A stretch of 53,865 nucleotides of DNA from Bacteroidales bacterium (GCA_900769345.1 CAAGGJ010000169.1:1-53865); one strand, 5' to 3'. Shown: positions 26,814 to 35,491, counted from the first letter of the stretch. Numbers and translations are program-made. The notes: generated from the sequence alone by a model not told the origin.

Positions 26814-29300
26814 ATGAAGACAAGCAGAATAATAGCTATTGCTACATCTATGATTTGCATAATGGCATTGACAGCCCAAAATAGCCCCGTGAGCGTAAAA
26901 TGGCAGATGGTGAAAAATTGCGACAAAGAGTATATATCGCAATTCACCTTCAAGAATGTGAGCGATAGCCCGCTCGAAGCTAACTGGGCGCTGTATTTCA
27001 ATAAGTTTTCCAACTCGGTGAAGACCGATGGCGCTCAAACAATGGACATAAAGCCGATAGTTAACAACAACTATTGCCAACTGAAGCCCAATGCCCGCTA
27101 TCAGACCCTAAAACCCGGCGAAGAGGTGACGGTGGAAGTGATATTCGGCGGTTCGTTTCGCAACATCAGCGATAGTCCCGATGGAGCACATTTTGTGTAC
27201 GACGGCACCCAAAAGGCGTTGCCTGTGATACTCGAGAGAGCCGAACCCGGCGGCCCCGAGCAGTCGTCGCTCTACAGTTTTGCCAATTATCCCGACGGTA
27301 ACTATGTATATGCCGATAATGCCATCTCCAATCCCGCAGGGGTGAGCTATCGCGGCGGTGCATACGATATTTTCCCTACGCCAAAGGAAGTGAAACTCAA
27401 AGGCGAAGTGCTGACAGTGCCAAAGGCGGTGAAAGTGACGGTGAGCCCTGTGTATCTCAATGCAGTAACACCATATCTCACCGAGCGCCTTGCCGGAGCC
27501 GGCGTGGAGGTAAGCGATAAAGCATCGATGAAACTCAACCTCGTGATGCGTCCGAGCATAAGCACCAATAGCGAGTATTATGAGCTGAAAGTGAGCAAGA
27601 AAGAGATAACCATCACCGGGCAAAGTCGCGAAGGTGTGCTCAACGGAATCAAGACCCTTGCGGCAGTGCTCGAACGCAGCACCGACGGCACCATACCCGA
27701 GGCACAAGTGGTGGATTATCCCGATTTCGCTTACCGCGGAATGATGCTCGATGTGGCACGAAATTTCACACCCTATGAGCAGTTGCTCGATTTTATCGAT
27801 CGCCTCGCGGCATATAAAATCAATCGATTCCAGTTTCACTTCAACGACGATGAAGCGTGGCGACTGGAGATACCCGGCGTTCCGGAGTTGACCGAAGTGG
27901 CATCGCGCAAGGGATTTACGCTCAACGACTACAATGCCGGACACTTGATGCAGACCTATGGCGGCACGGGCAACCCCGATGATGGCAAAGCACCTGCCAA
28001 CGGTTATATAACCCGCGATCAGTTTGTTAACCTTCTGAAATATGCCCATGAACGCGGAGTGAAGGTGATTCCCGAAATAGAGACGCCGGGCCATTCGCGC
28101 GCCATGATAGTGGCCATGCGCCATCGCTATGCCAAATATATCGATACCGACCCCGAAGAAGCCAATCGCTATCGCAATTACGACCTCACCGACACCACAC
28201 GCTTCTTCTCGGCACAGGGATTTCACGACAATGTGCTCAATCCCGCCGTGCCCGGCACATACGCATTGCTCAAAAAGATAGTGCGCGAGATGCAGAAGAT
28301 GTATTCCGACGCCGGATTGAAGCTCGATGTGATACACCTCGGCGGCGACGAAGTGGCTAAAGGTTGCTGGAAGCACTCAAAGCAAGTGACTCGACTGATG
28401 AACGAAAGTCATTTTACCACCGAGCGCGATGTAACTGAATATTACTTCAAACGCATCTCGGGTTGGCTCTTTAAGCAAGACATCAAAGTGGAAGGTTGGC
28501 AAGAAGTGTCGGCAGGACATAGCGAAGCCTATAACAATGAGATAGCCGAGCAACTCGCCGGCGTGAATGTGTGGAGCACCCTCGGCCGACAGGACACCAT
28601 AGCCTACGACCTTGCCAACAGAGGCGTGCCGGTGATACTGTCGAATGTGAATAACCTGTATCTCGATATGACTTATCGCCCGCATGAACTCGAAAACGGG
28701 CTCACATGGGGCGGATGCGTTGACGAAATACTCAGTTGGGAAACCTTACCCTATAATATCTATCGCTCGGCGCAAATGGAGTGGACCGGCGAACGCAAGG
28801 ACCTTGCAAAAGCTGCCGTCGGCAAGCCACAACTGCTTAAACCCGAGAATATTATTGGCTTACAAGCCCAACTATGGTCGGAAACCATACGCAGCTATGC
28901 TATGGTGCAGAGCTATGTATTCCCCAAAATTTTCGGTCTCGTGGAGCGCGCGTGGAATGCACGCCCCGACTGGGGAGAAGGCAATCTCGACCGCAAGAAA
29001 TATGAAGAAGCACGAGCACAATATAATCTGAAGATAGGTTTGCGCGAATTGCCCTATCTGCAGCGCAATGGTGTAGAGTTCCATATAGCGCAGCCCGGAG
29101 CCGTGATTGAAGATGGCAAACTCGTGGTGAATACGCCATATCCCGGCGTGACCGTGCGTTATACCACCGATGGCACCACACCCAATGCTCAATCTACACT
29201 ATGGACAGCCCCAGTGCCTGTGGGCAACGCTCGCCTGATAAGGGTAAAAGCCTTCTATCTCGGCAAAGAAAGTGTGCCAACTCGCTTGGAAGTGAAATAG
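26814..29300 (+). CDS. GH20 beta-N-acetylhexosaminidase (chitobiase type)
   Basis: Exported exo-beta-N-acetylhexosaminidase of 828 residues with a signal peptide ending near residue 21 (LTA|Q). Domains in order: CHB_HEX carbohydrate-binding domain (about 26-155), GH20b alpha/beta domain (about 185-300), catalytic TIM barrel (about 305-700) and CHB_HEX C-terminal domain (about 755-828). The catalytic pair in HLGGDEVAKGCW is Asp512-Glu513, used in substrate-assisted retaining hydrolysis. YRGMMLDVARNF and PEIETPGHSRAM are further GH20 signatures. It removes terminal GlcNAc or GalNAc, for example from N-glycan antennae, mucin or peptidoglycan-derived sugars. It is 26 bases downstream of the phosphatase and ends directly at repeat block B. 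It could act with the mannosidase PUL but is not in its operon. Confidence 0.95.
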   Translation: MKTSRIIAIATSMICIMALTAQNSPVSVKWQMVKNCDKEYISQFTFKNVSDSPLEANWALYFNKFSNSVKTDGAQTMDIKPIVNNNYCQLKPNARYQTLKPGEEVTVEVIFGGSFRNISDSPDGAHFVYDGTQKALPVILERAEPGGPEQSSLYSFANYPDGNYVYADNAISNPAGVSYRGGAYDIFPTPKEVKLKGEVLTVPKAVKVTVSPVYLNAVTPYLTERLAGAGVEVSDKASMKLNLVMRPSISTNSEYYELKVSKKEITITGQSREGVLNGIKTLAAVLERSTDGTIPEAQVVDYPDFAYRGMMLDVARNFTPYEQLLDFIDRLAAYKINRFQFHFNDDEAWRLEIPGVPELTEVASRKGFTLNDYNAGHLMQTYGGTGNPDDGKAPANGYITRDQFVNLLKYAHERGVKVIPEIETPGHSRAMIVAMRHRYAKYIDTDPEEANRYRNYDLTDTTRFFSAQGFHDNVLNPAVPGTYALLKKIVREMQKMYSDAGLKLDVIHLGGDEVAKGCWKHSKQVTRLMNESHFTTERDVTEYYFKRISGWLFKQDIKVEGWQEVSAGHSEAYNNEIAEQLAGVNVWSTLGRQDTIAYDLANRGVPVILSNVNNLYLDMTYRPHELENGLTWGGCVDEILSWETLPYNIYRSAQMEWTGERKDLAKAAVGKPQLLKPENIIGLQAQLWSETIRSYAMVQSYVFPKIFGLVERAWNARPDWGEGNLDRKKYEEARAQYNLKIGLRELPYLQRNGVEFHIAQPGAVIEDGKLVVNTPYPGVTVRYTTDGTTPNAQSTLWTAPVPVGNARLIRVKAFYLGKESVPTRLEVK

Positions 29301-29307
29301 ATGCATA

Positions 29308-29645
29308 ATCTCACGCAGATTCCAAGCCGCGGTCACAATATCTCACGCAGATTCCGAGCTGCGGTTGCAATATCTCACGCAGATTCCAATCCGCGGCCAC
29401 AATATCTCACACAGATCCAACAGATTAATCAGATATGGTTATCTAACAGATTGCGCCCAAGCGTCGCAAATTGCGCCAATCTGCGCCAAAACGACCTTGT
29501 GGAAACCGTCGCATCTGCTGAATAAATCAATCTGTCTTTATCTGTTAGATCTGTGTGAGATATCTCCACCGAATTGTGCCAATAAGTGCCAAAGAACTTG
29601 TGAGAATCCGCGTTTGAAACGTTTCATCTGTTAGATCTGTGTGAG
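29308..29645. repeat. Intergenic repeat block B (inverted partner of block A, with 32-base tandem array)
   Basis: Non-coding block filling the 356 bases between the GH20 and ABC ATPase genes. It opens with four tandem copies of a 32-base unit starting at 29308, 29340, 29372 and 29404 (core ATCTCACGCAGATTCC, then CCGCGG, CAAT). It continues with CAGATTAATCAGATATGG and GCGCCCAAGCGTCGC, and ends with two copies of ATCTGTTAGATCTGTGTGAG (29540-29559 and 29626-29645). On the opposite strand it matches block A. The repeats abut without spacers. Confidence 0.85.
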
Positions 29646-29656
29646 GTAAAAACTGC

Positions 29657-31117
29657 CTATCGTTTGCTATTGCGGAATTTGGTGAGAGTGAAAGTGTGGT
29701 CGACGGAATCGGGGATTTCGTCGGTGTAGTGAGTGACATAGATAAGCGTCACGGGATTGTGGCGAGTGATGTGTTCAATCACCTTTTTAGCCCATCGTTT
29801 ATTTGCTATGTCGAGGCCGTGTAGGGGTTCGTCGAGGATAAGAAGCGGAGCTTCGCGGATAAGGGTGCGAGCAAGAAGCACGAGGCGCTGTTCGCCGCTG
29901 GAAAGCGTGCTGAACCGTCGTTCTGCGAGGTCTTCGATGCCGAAAGCCGCCAACCATTGCAAAGCTTTGCTACGCTGCGACTGCGAGGCGCGAAGATATA
30001 AGCCCTTCATATCGTGCAGACCGCTTGCCACCACCTCGAGCACCTGTTTATTGCCGTTGAAGTATAGGTGCATCTCGGGCGATATGTAGCTGATGTGTTG
30101 CTTGATGTCCCAGATACTCTCGCCGGTTCCGCGGCGATGGTCGAATATGGTGATATCGTTGCAGTAGCCTTGCGGATTGTCGCAGCACACCAGACTGAGT
30201 AGGGTGGATTTTCCCGAACCGTTTTCGCCGAGCAATGCCCATTTTTCGCCCCGGTGCACAGTCCACACCACATCGTTGAGAATCACATTTTTGCCATACA
30301 TTACATTGCAGTGGTCGAGTGCGAAGGCGCGGTCGAACGAAAACCCGGTGGGAACACGCCATACGGGAAGGCAATCGAGCGAGTGCCGGCTGCAGAACAG
30401 TTGCATAGTGCTTTGCACCACTTGGCTGAGGTTTTGAGCGTTTACAGCCACCGTTTCGCCTATCGAGAGATGCTGCATAGGAATGACGAAATCGGTAAAT
30501 TCCGGAATTTCGTTAGGATTGCAGAGCAGCATAATGATGGTGGTGCCGTCGGCAATAACATTTTCCAGAAGCGAGTTGAAAAGCCGGCGGCTATCGGCAT
30601 CGAGTCCGATGTAAGGGTTGTCGATGATAAGAATATCGGGGCGCGAAGTGAGGATGTTGATAAGCAAGAATTTGCGCAATTCTCCGCTTGAGAGGTAATT
30701 GATGCGTTTGTGGAGGATGTCGGTGATGTTGAGGTGTTCGGTCATTTGTTGCCACACGTCAGGCGCAATTTTTTCGGCTATGAGTTGCTCCACGGTGGGG
30801 ATGTCATCGTTCATCATCGATTCGAAACGCTGCTGGTAGTAAGCTCCCGAAAATCCGGTGAGGGCGTGAATGTCGGAGAACTCCACCGTCTCTATTGCGA
30901 GAGCTTGTTTGTCGCCCTCAATCACATTGGTAGTGAAGTTCCATCCACGAGCAATGATATTGCCCAGTGTGGACTTACCGCAGCCGTTTTCTCCGATAAT
31001 GGTGTACATTTTGCCCGCAGCGATGCAGAAAGAGTGAGGGTTTTGGATAGTGATTCCACCCATATATTTCAGTGTAGGGCTCACGGCGCGGAGCAAAATG
31101 TGATTGTTTTCTTGCAT
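29657..31117 (-). CDS. ModF-like tandem-domain ABC ATPase
   Basis: Soluble ABC protein of 486 residues with two fused nucleotide-binding domains and no membrane segment, the layout of E. coli ModF/PhrA. Domain 1 has Walker A GENGCGKST (42-50), signature LSSGELRKF and a Walker B reading LIIDNPYIGLD, in which the usual catalytic glutamate is Asn. Domain 2 is canonical: GENGSGKST, LSSGEQRLVLLARTLI and LLILDEPLHGLD. Thus only the second site looks hydrolysis-competent. No molybdate permease or binding protein is adjacent, so a molybdate role is not supported. It is a single-gene minus-strand unit with a TAATTTTG promoter element, divergent from the phosphatase gene, and its stop lies just inside the edge of repeat block B. 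Confidence 0.87.
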   Translation of the reverse strand: MQENNHILLRAVSPTLKYMGGITIQNPHSFCIAAGKMYTIIGENGCGKSTLGNIIARGWNFTTNVIEGDKQALAIETVEFSDIHALTGFSGAYYQQRFESMMNDDIPTVEQLIAEKIAPDVWQQMTEHLNITDILHKRINYLSSGELRKFLLINILTSRPDILIIDNPYIGLDADSRRLFNSLLENVIADGTTIIMLLCNPNEIPEFTDFVIPMQHLSIGETVAVNAQNLSQVVQSTMQLFCSRHSLDCLPVWRVPTGFSFDRAFALDHCNVMYGKNVILNDVVWTVHRGEKWALLGENGSGKSTLLSLVCCDNPQGYCNDITIFDHRRGTGESIWDIKQHISYISPEMHLYFNGNKQVLEVVASGLHDMKGLYLRASQSQRSKALQWLAAFGIEDLAERRFSTLSSGEQRLVLLARTLIREAPLLILDEPLHGLDIANKRWAKKVIEHITRHNPVTLIYVTHYTDEIPDSVDHTFTLTKFRNSKR

Positions 31118-31136
31118 ATCGATTGAATTTTGACGG

Positions 31137-31144
31137 CAAAATTA
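31137..31144 (-). promoter_or_regulatory. Bacteroidota -7 element (minus strand)
   Basis: The plus strand reads CAAAATTA, i.e. TAATTTTG on the minus strand, 20 bases upstream of the ABC ATPase start. No clear -33 element at standard spacing. Confidence 0.5.
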
Positions 31145-31188
31145 CAAAATATCGAGGCAAAATGATAAAAAAGTAATAATTAAAATAA

Positions 31189-31220
31189 TTTGTAGAAGTT
31201 ATTTATAGTAGTTATCTTTG
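31189..31220 (+). promoter_or_regulatory. Bacteroidota promoter TTTG-N20-TATCTTTG
   Basis: TTTG at 31189-31192 and TATCTTTG at 31213-31220 with exactly 20 bases between them, a textbook Bacteroidota pair, 33 bases ahead of the phosphatase start. Confidence 0.75.
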
Positions 31221-31253
31221 AATAACCAATCGAAAAGAAAAAAGTAAAGGATA

Positions 31254-32510
31254 ATGAAAATATCGAGAAAAACAGCCGTATGGCTACTGATAATATTGGC
31301 GTTGTGCGTGTTTGTGTGGATAAAGTGGGATCGCTGGTTCTACAACCCGCCAGAGGAGGCATACAGCGTGCCTGAGAGTCCGAGTCGTGTGTTTTTGACC
31401 TTTGGCGATGCCGATGGTGGCAGTTCGCGCAATGTGAGTTGGATGGCAGATACTGTGGTGAAGCCCTCGCGATTGGACCTGGTGGACATAACCGCGGGCG
31501 ACAGCATAAGTGTGGAAGCGAGTGGCGAGACCTTTGCATCGCGAGCCGGTGTGGCAGCCTATTATGTGGCGCGATTGCGTAATTTGGCTCCGGGACACAC
31601 CTATCGCTACAGGGCTTGTACCGGCGATATGGCATCGGCATGGCACCAATTCCACATGGCGGAGAGTAACAAGCACGAAACCTCGTTCCTCTTTGTGGGC
31701 GACGTGCAAGATACCATAGGAGGCGTGGCAAATCAGTTGCTTAAACGCGCCGTCAGTGATATGGATTTTGTGGTGAGTGGAGGCGACCTGGTGGAACGCC
31801 CCATCGATGCCTATTGGGCGGAAGGATTTCGCAGTATCGACTCCATAGCTCAAACCATGCCTGTGCTTACCGTAACCGGCAATCACGATTATTTGAAGAA
31901 CATAGTGCGAAAACTCGAGCGCCGATTTACGCTTATTCATTCCTATTTTCTCGATTCGAAAGAAGGTGATAATCACGTTTTTACGGTTCGCTACGGCAAT
32001 GTGCAACTCTTTGCGCTCGACAGCAATCGCGAGTTGCCCTATCTGCTTGAGCAGCGGCGGTGGCTGCAGCGCGAGTTGGCGGCGAGTGAAGCCCGCTGGA
32101 AGGTGGTGGTGCTGCATCATCCGCTACATTATGTTAAGGGAAAATACAATAATCTGCTGCAGCGATGGGTGTTCGACGGCGTGATAAAAGAGGGTGGGGT
32201 AGACCTCGTGCTTCAAGGTCATGAGCACGCTTATGCCCGAACCACCACCGAAGGCAATACCCCGATATACACCGTAAGCCACTGCTCACCCAAGAATTAT
32301 CGCATCAAGAATGAAGCCGCCTTCGAAAAGGTGGGACTCGGCAGTCGCTACTATCAGAAGGTGCGCATATCGGGCGATACGCTCACGCTCACAGCCTACG
32401 ATGCCGTAAGCGAGGCACTCTACGACTCGATAGTCGTGATAAAGAGCGGAAAGGCTGCCGAAGTGCAAGATTTCGGCAGCCGATTTGAGCAAGTGATAAT
32501 ACGTCAATAA
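31254..32510 (+). CDS. Purple-acid-phosphatase-like metallophosphoesterase
   Basis: Exported calcineurin-like phosphoesterase of 418 residues with a single N-terminal membrane anchor (about residues 9-24). A fibronectin-like domain (about 45-135, ending YVARLRNLAPGHTYRYRA) precedes the catalytic domain, as in purple acid phosphatases. The metal-ligand motifs are complete: GDVQD, GGDLVE, GNHDY, VLHHPLHY and GHEHAYAR. It is probably a periplasmic phosphomonoesterase or phosphodiesterase; natural substrate unknown. It has its own promoter and is followed by a hairpin at 32532-32557, so it is probably transcribed alone. The start follows directly from the promoter spacing. Confidence 0.9.
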   Translation: MKISRKTAVWLLIILALCVFVWIKWDRWFYNPPEEAYSVPESPSRVFLTFGDADGGSSRNVSWMADTVVKPSRLDLVDITAGDSISVEASGETFASRAGVAAYYVARLRNLAPGHTYRYRACTGDMASAWHQFHMAESNKHETSFLFVGDVQDTIGGVANQLLKRAVSDMDFVVSGGDLVERPIDAYWAEGFRSIDSIAQTMPVLTVTGNHDYLKNIVRKLERRFTLIHSYFLDSKEGDNHVFTVRYGNVQLFALDSNRELPYLLEQRRWLQRELAASEARWKVVVLHHPLHYVKGKYNNLLQRWVFDGVIKEGGVDLVLQGHEHAYARTTTEGNTPIYTVSHCSPKNYRIKNEAAFEKVGLGSRYYQKVRISGDTLTLTAYDAVSEALYDSIVVIKSGKAAEVQDFGSRFEQVIIRQ

Positions 32511-32531
32511 GTCAGAATGCTAAATAATCGA

Positions 32532-32557
32532 AAAAGCGCCGTCAGTATGGCGCTTTT
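32532..32557 (+). terminator. Terminator hairpin after the phosphatase gene
   Basis: AAAAGCGCC (32532-32540) pairs perfectly with GGCGCTTTT (32549-32557) around an 8-base loop; flanking A- and T-runs make it plausible in both directions. The next promoter starts 5 bases later. Confidence 0.75.
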
Positions 32558-32561
32558 CTTG

Positions 32562-32569
32562 TAAATTTG
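32562..32569 (+). promoter_or_regulatory. Bacteroidota -7 element TAAATTTG
   Basis: Perfect TAnnTTTG, 25 bases before the ATG of the LTA-synthase-like gene and immediately after the preceding terminator. Confidence 0.55.
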
Positions 32570-32594
32570 CATATCGAAAACAGGAATAAAGAAT

Positions 32595-34559
32595 ATGCAA
32601 TTAAGAAAACCCGGAATAATGCAGAGCCAAGTGGCATTTTTGGCAAATATGCTGATAGCGTATTTGGCATACGCCATCTGTCGCGTGGCATATTATCTCG
32701 AAAATATGGCAGAACTGAGTCTTGGCATCGATGCCCTCGACAAGTGGGAGGTGCTCAAGGGGTGCTTGATGTTCGACACCTCGGCAATACTCTACACCAA
32801 TGCTTTGTATGCCCTGATGATGCTTCTGCCGCTACATTACAAAGAACGGCGGCACTGGCAGAACGCTGCCAAATGGGTGTTTGTGACTGTGAATGCCTTG
32901 AGTGTGGTGGCAAACCTGTGCGATGCTGTGTATTTTCGATACACCGGACGGCGCACCACAGCCACCATTTTCAGCGAATTTGGCGCCGAGGGCAATATAG
33001 GCGAAATAGTGGGCGTGGAACTGCTTTCGCATTGGTATCTGGTGCTTCTTGCCGTGGCATTGGTGGCAGCAATGGCGTTGCTCTATGTGAAACCCGCCGA
33101 GCGACTTACCTTGCGTGGAAGGAAGGCGTGGATCGGTTATTATGTGATACAAGTGGTGAGTTTGGCAGTGTTTGTGCCCCTATGTATAGGCGGAATGCGC
33201 GGCGGCATCACCAAAGCCGTGCGCCCCATCACCATCAGCAACGCCAATCAGTATGTCAACCGCCCATCGGAGGCGGCATTGGTGCTCAACACCCCGTTTT
33301 CGATGATTCGCACCATAGGCAAGGCAGCATTTGTAGACCCCAAATTTTTTGCGCCTGAGCAGCTTGATGCTATTTATAGTCCTGTGTTTCAGTCTGAAAC
33401 AGATAAACCGATGAATCGCAAAAATGTGGTGGTACTGATAGTGGAAAGTTTGGGCAGGGAATATGTGGGTGCGCTCAACGATAGCACTTGCACCTCGTAT
33501 ACACCCTTCCTCGACCGACTGATAGCTCGCTCCGTGACCTTCGACCACAGTTTCAGCAACGGGCGTAAGAGCATCGACGGCATGCCATCGATATTGTCGA
33601 GCATACCACGCTTCGGCGAACCCTTTTTTCTCACGCCAGCCTCGATGAACAAGGTGAGCGGTATAGCCGGCGAGTTGCGCCGATGCGGCTATAATACAGC
33701 CTTTTTCCACGGTGCCGAGAACGGGTCGATGGGTTTTGAGGCATTTGCCCGCGCCACAGGCTATGAGCACTACTTCGGTCGCACCGAGTATTGCGCCGAC
33801 CCAGCTACCGATGGCGATGCCGACTACGATGGAATGTGGGCTATTTGGGACGAAGAATTTTTGCAATTTTATGCTCGGAAGATGAACGAAATGCAGCAGC
33901 CGTTCGTTACTACAGTGTTTACAGCCAGTTCGCACCATCCCTACCGCGTGCCCGAGAAGTATGCCAAGCGATTTGCCGATGAGCCCGGCGATGATAATGT
34001 GATGCACAAGTGCATACGCTATGCCGATTATTCGCTTGAGCGCTTTTTTGACACAGCCGCCCGGATGCCGTGGTACGAAAACACCATATTTGTGCTCACC
34101 GGCGATCATACCAACATATCGTCGCGAGTAGAGTATCAGAGCTCGTTGGGCGTGTTCGGTGTGCCCATAGTGATATTCGACCCCACCGGAGATATAGCAC
34201 CTGAGCGTCGGCACTGCGTGGCGCAGCAAATCGACATTATGCCCACCGTGCTGCGATATTTGGGCCACGACAAGCCCTTTGTGGCATTCGGCCAGGACTT
34301 GTTCGGCACAGCCGATGCCGACACTTGGGCGGTGAATCACAATTCGGGCATCTATCAGTATGTGAAAGGTAATTATGTGCTTCAGATGACCGACGACGGC
34401 AAGGTGAAAGGCGTGTACGACTATGTAACCGACCCTGAGATGCAACACAACAAGCGGGGTAGTGGCGAGTGTGATGAAGCCGCTATGGAACTGCAACTTA
34501 AAGCCATAGTGCAGTCGTATATGGTGCGTATGACCACCGACCGTTTGGTGGCGGAATAA
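32595..34559 (+). CDS. LTA-synthase-like sulfatase-superfamily membrane enzyme
   Basis: Inner-membrane enzyme of 654 residues. About five transmembrane helices occupy residues 10-215, followed by a periplasmic alkaline-phosphatase-superfamily domain (about 275-600). Conserved metal and nucleophile positions are visible: VESLGREY (Glu284), NGRKSIDGMPS with Ser326 where LtaS has Thr, HGAENGSMGF, and TGDHTN (Asp504, His505). Firmicute LtaS polymerises glycerol phosphate, and related Bacteroidota proteins are of unclear role. Phosphoglycerol or phosphoethanolamine transfer to envelope glycans is plausible by homology only. The ATG at 32595 follows the promoter; an internal Met nine residues in is a possible alternative. 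It is 125 bases upstream of the Dol-P-Man synthase, which has its own promoter. Confidence 0.87.
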   Translation: MQLRKPGIMQSQVAFLANMLIAYLAYAICRVAYYLENMAELSLGIDALDKWEVLKGCLMFDTSAILYTNALYALMMLLPLHYKERRHWQNAAKWVFVTVNALSVVANLCDAVYFRYTGRRTTATIFSEFGAEGNIGEIVGVELLSHWYLVLLAVALVAAMALLYVKPAERLTLRGRKAWIGYYVIQVVSLAVFVPLCIGGMRGGITKAVRPITISNANQYVNRPSEAALVLNTPFSMIRTIGKAAFVDPKFFAPEQLDAIYSPVFQSETDKPMNRKNVVVLIVESLGREYVGALNDSTCTSYTPFLDRLIARSVTFDHSFSNGRKSIDGMPSILSSIPRFGEPFFLTPASMNKVSGIAGELRRCGYNTAFFHGAENGSMGFEAFARATGYEHYFGRTEYCADPATDGDADYDGMWAIWDEEFLQFYARKMNEMQQPFVTTVFTASSHHPYRVPEKYAKRFADEPGDDNVMHKCIRYADYSLERFFDTAARMPWYENTIFVLTGDHTNISSRVEYQSSLGVFGVPIVIFDPTGDIAPERRHCVAQQIDIMPTVLRYLGHDKPFVAFGQDLFGTADADTWAVNHNSGIYQYVKGNYVLQMTDDGKVKGVYDYVTDPEMQHNKRGSGECDEAAMELQLKAIVQSYMVRMTTDRLVAE

Positions 34560-34654
34560 CGGCAAACCGCAATATGTTGCAACTCAATGGCGGAAAACAG
34601 CAAAAAATCGCATATAATGTTGCAATAATGCGGTGAATAGAAAGAAATATTTAT

Positions 34655-34662
34655 TACTTTTG
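34655..34662 (+). promoter_or_regulatory. Bacteroidota -7 element TACTTTTG
   Basis: Perfect TAnnTTTG, 22 bases before the start of the GT2 gene. No -33 element at standard spacing. Confidence 0.5.
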
Positions 34663-34684
34663 TTCAACAAAATAGAAAAAGAAT

Positions 34685-35428
34685 ATGAAGTCGGATAGCG
34701 TAGTAATTATACCTACATATAACGAGAAAGAAAATATCAGCAACATCATACATGCGTTGCTGAAACTTGAACATCAATTCGACATTCTGGTAATCGACGA
34801 TAATTCGCCCGATGGGACAGCCGCAATAGTGGAGCGCCTCATCGAAGAGATGCCCGAACGCATACACCTGGTGAAGCGAGCCGGCAAGCAAGGCCTCGGC
34901 TCAGCTTATATAGCAGGTTTTAAGTGGGCATTGCAGCACGACTACGAGTATGTGATAGAGATGGATGCCGACTTCTCGCATCGTCCCGAGGACCTTGTGC
35001 CGCTATATAATGCATGCGCCAATGACGGAGCCGACCTCTCGGTGGGTTCGCGCTACATTTCGGGCGTGAATGTGGTGAACTGGCCTATGGGCAGAGTGCT
35101 TATGTCGTACTACGCCTCGGCATACGTGCGCATAGTGACCGGAATGCCCGTTCGCGACACCACAGCGGGATTTGTGTGCTACCGACGCCGCGTGCTGCAA
35201 ACCATCGACCTCGACGGTGTGGAATTTAAGGGCTATGCATTCCAAATAGAGATGAAGTTCACCGCCTATAAACTCGGTTTCATCATCAAGGAAGTGCCCA
35301 TTATCTTCGTCAACCGAGTGCTTGGCACCAGCAAGATGAACACCAGCATCTTCGGCGAAGCATTTTTCGGTGTGATAAAGCTGAAGATGCGCAGCATTTT
35401 TGGCCGATTTAATCGCAAAGATAATTAA
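34685..35428 (+). CDS. Polyprenol-phosphate mannose synthase (GT2, DPM1-like)
   Basis: Soluble GT-A glycosyltransferase of 247 residues predicted to move mannose from GDP-mannose to polyprenyl phosphate on the cytoplasmic face of the membrane. IPTYNEKENI (9-18), DDNSPDGT (38-45), the metal-binding DAD (94-96 in EMDADFSHRPED) and GSRY are all DPM1 features, and there is no C-terminal membrane domain, as in the yeast-independent, DPM1-only class. Such lipid-linked mannose feeds O-glycosylation or surface polymer assembly in Bacteroidota. It is followed by a hairpin and then dihydroorotase, a pairing I recall from other Bacteroidales. Confidence 0.9.
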   Translation: MKSDSVVIIPTYNEKENISNIIHALLKLEHQFDILVIDDNSPDGTAAIVERLIEEMPERIHLVKRAGKQGLGSAYIAGFKWALQHDYEYVIEMDADFSHRPEDLVPLYNACANDGADLSVGSRYISGVNVVNWPMGRVLMSYYASAYVRIVTGMPVRDTTAGFVCYRRRVLQTIDLDGVEFKGYAFQIEMKFTAYKLGFIIKEVPIIFVNRVLGTSKMNTSIFGEAFFGVIKLKMRSIFGRFNRKDN

Positions 35429-35448
35429 GCAGACATAAAACATTCGAT

Positions 35449-35491
35449 AAAAGGCTATCTTGATAAGGTTTTCGGGTCGGGACAGCCTTTT
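35449..35491 (+). terminator. Terminator hairpin after the GT2 gene
   Basis: AAAAGGCT (35449-35456) pairs with AGCCTTTT (35484-35491), with further internal pairing in the loop, then GTTAATATATT. Begins 21 bases after the stop. Confidence 0.6.

Noticed and set aside
29308..29435. Possible CRISPR array (regular 32-base repeats)
   Set aside because: The units abut with no spacers of unique sequence, and there are no cas genes in the window. It is a plain tandem repeat.
29657..31117. Calling the ABC protein modF
   Set aside because: Only domain layout supports this; no molybdate transport genes are adjacent and one active site is degenerate.
32567..33358. A 263-codon plus-strand frame overlapping the LTA-synthase-like gene
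   Set aside because: It overlaps the confident membrane protein in another frame and has low-complexity Cys/Arg/His composition without motifs.
33180..34565. Long open frame on the minus strand opposite the LTA-synthase-like gene (461 codons)
   Set aside because: The plus-strand protein has clear domains and motifs; the minus-strand product is His/Cys-rich with no recognisable domain or signal.
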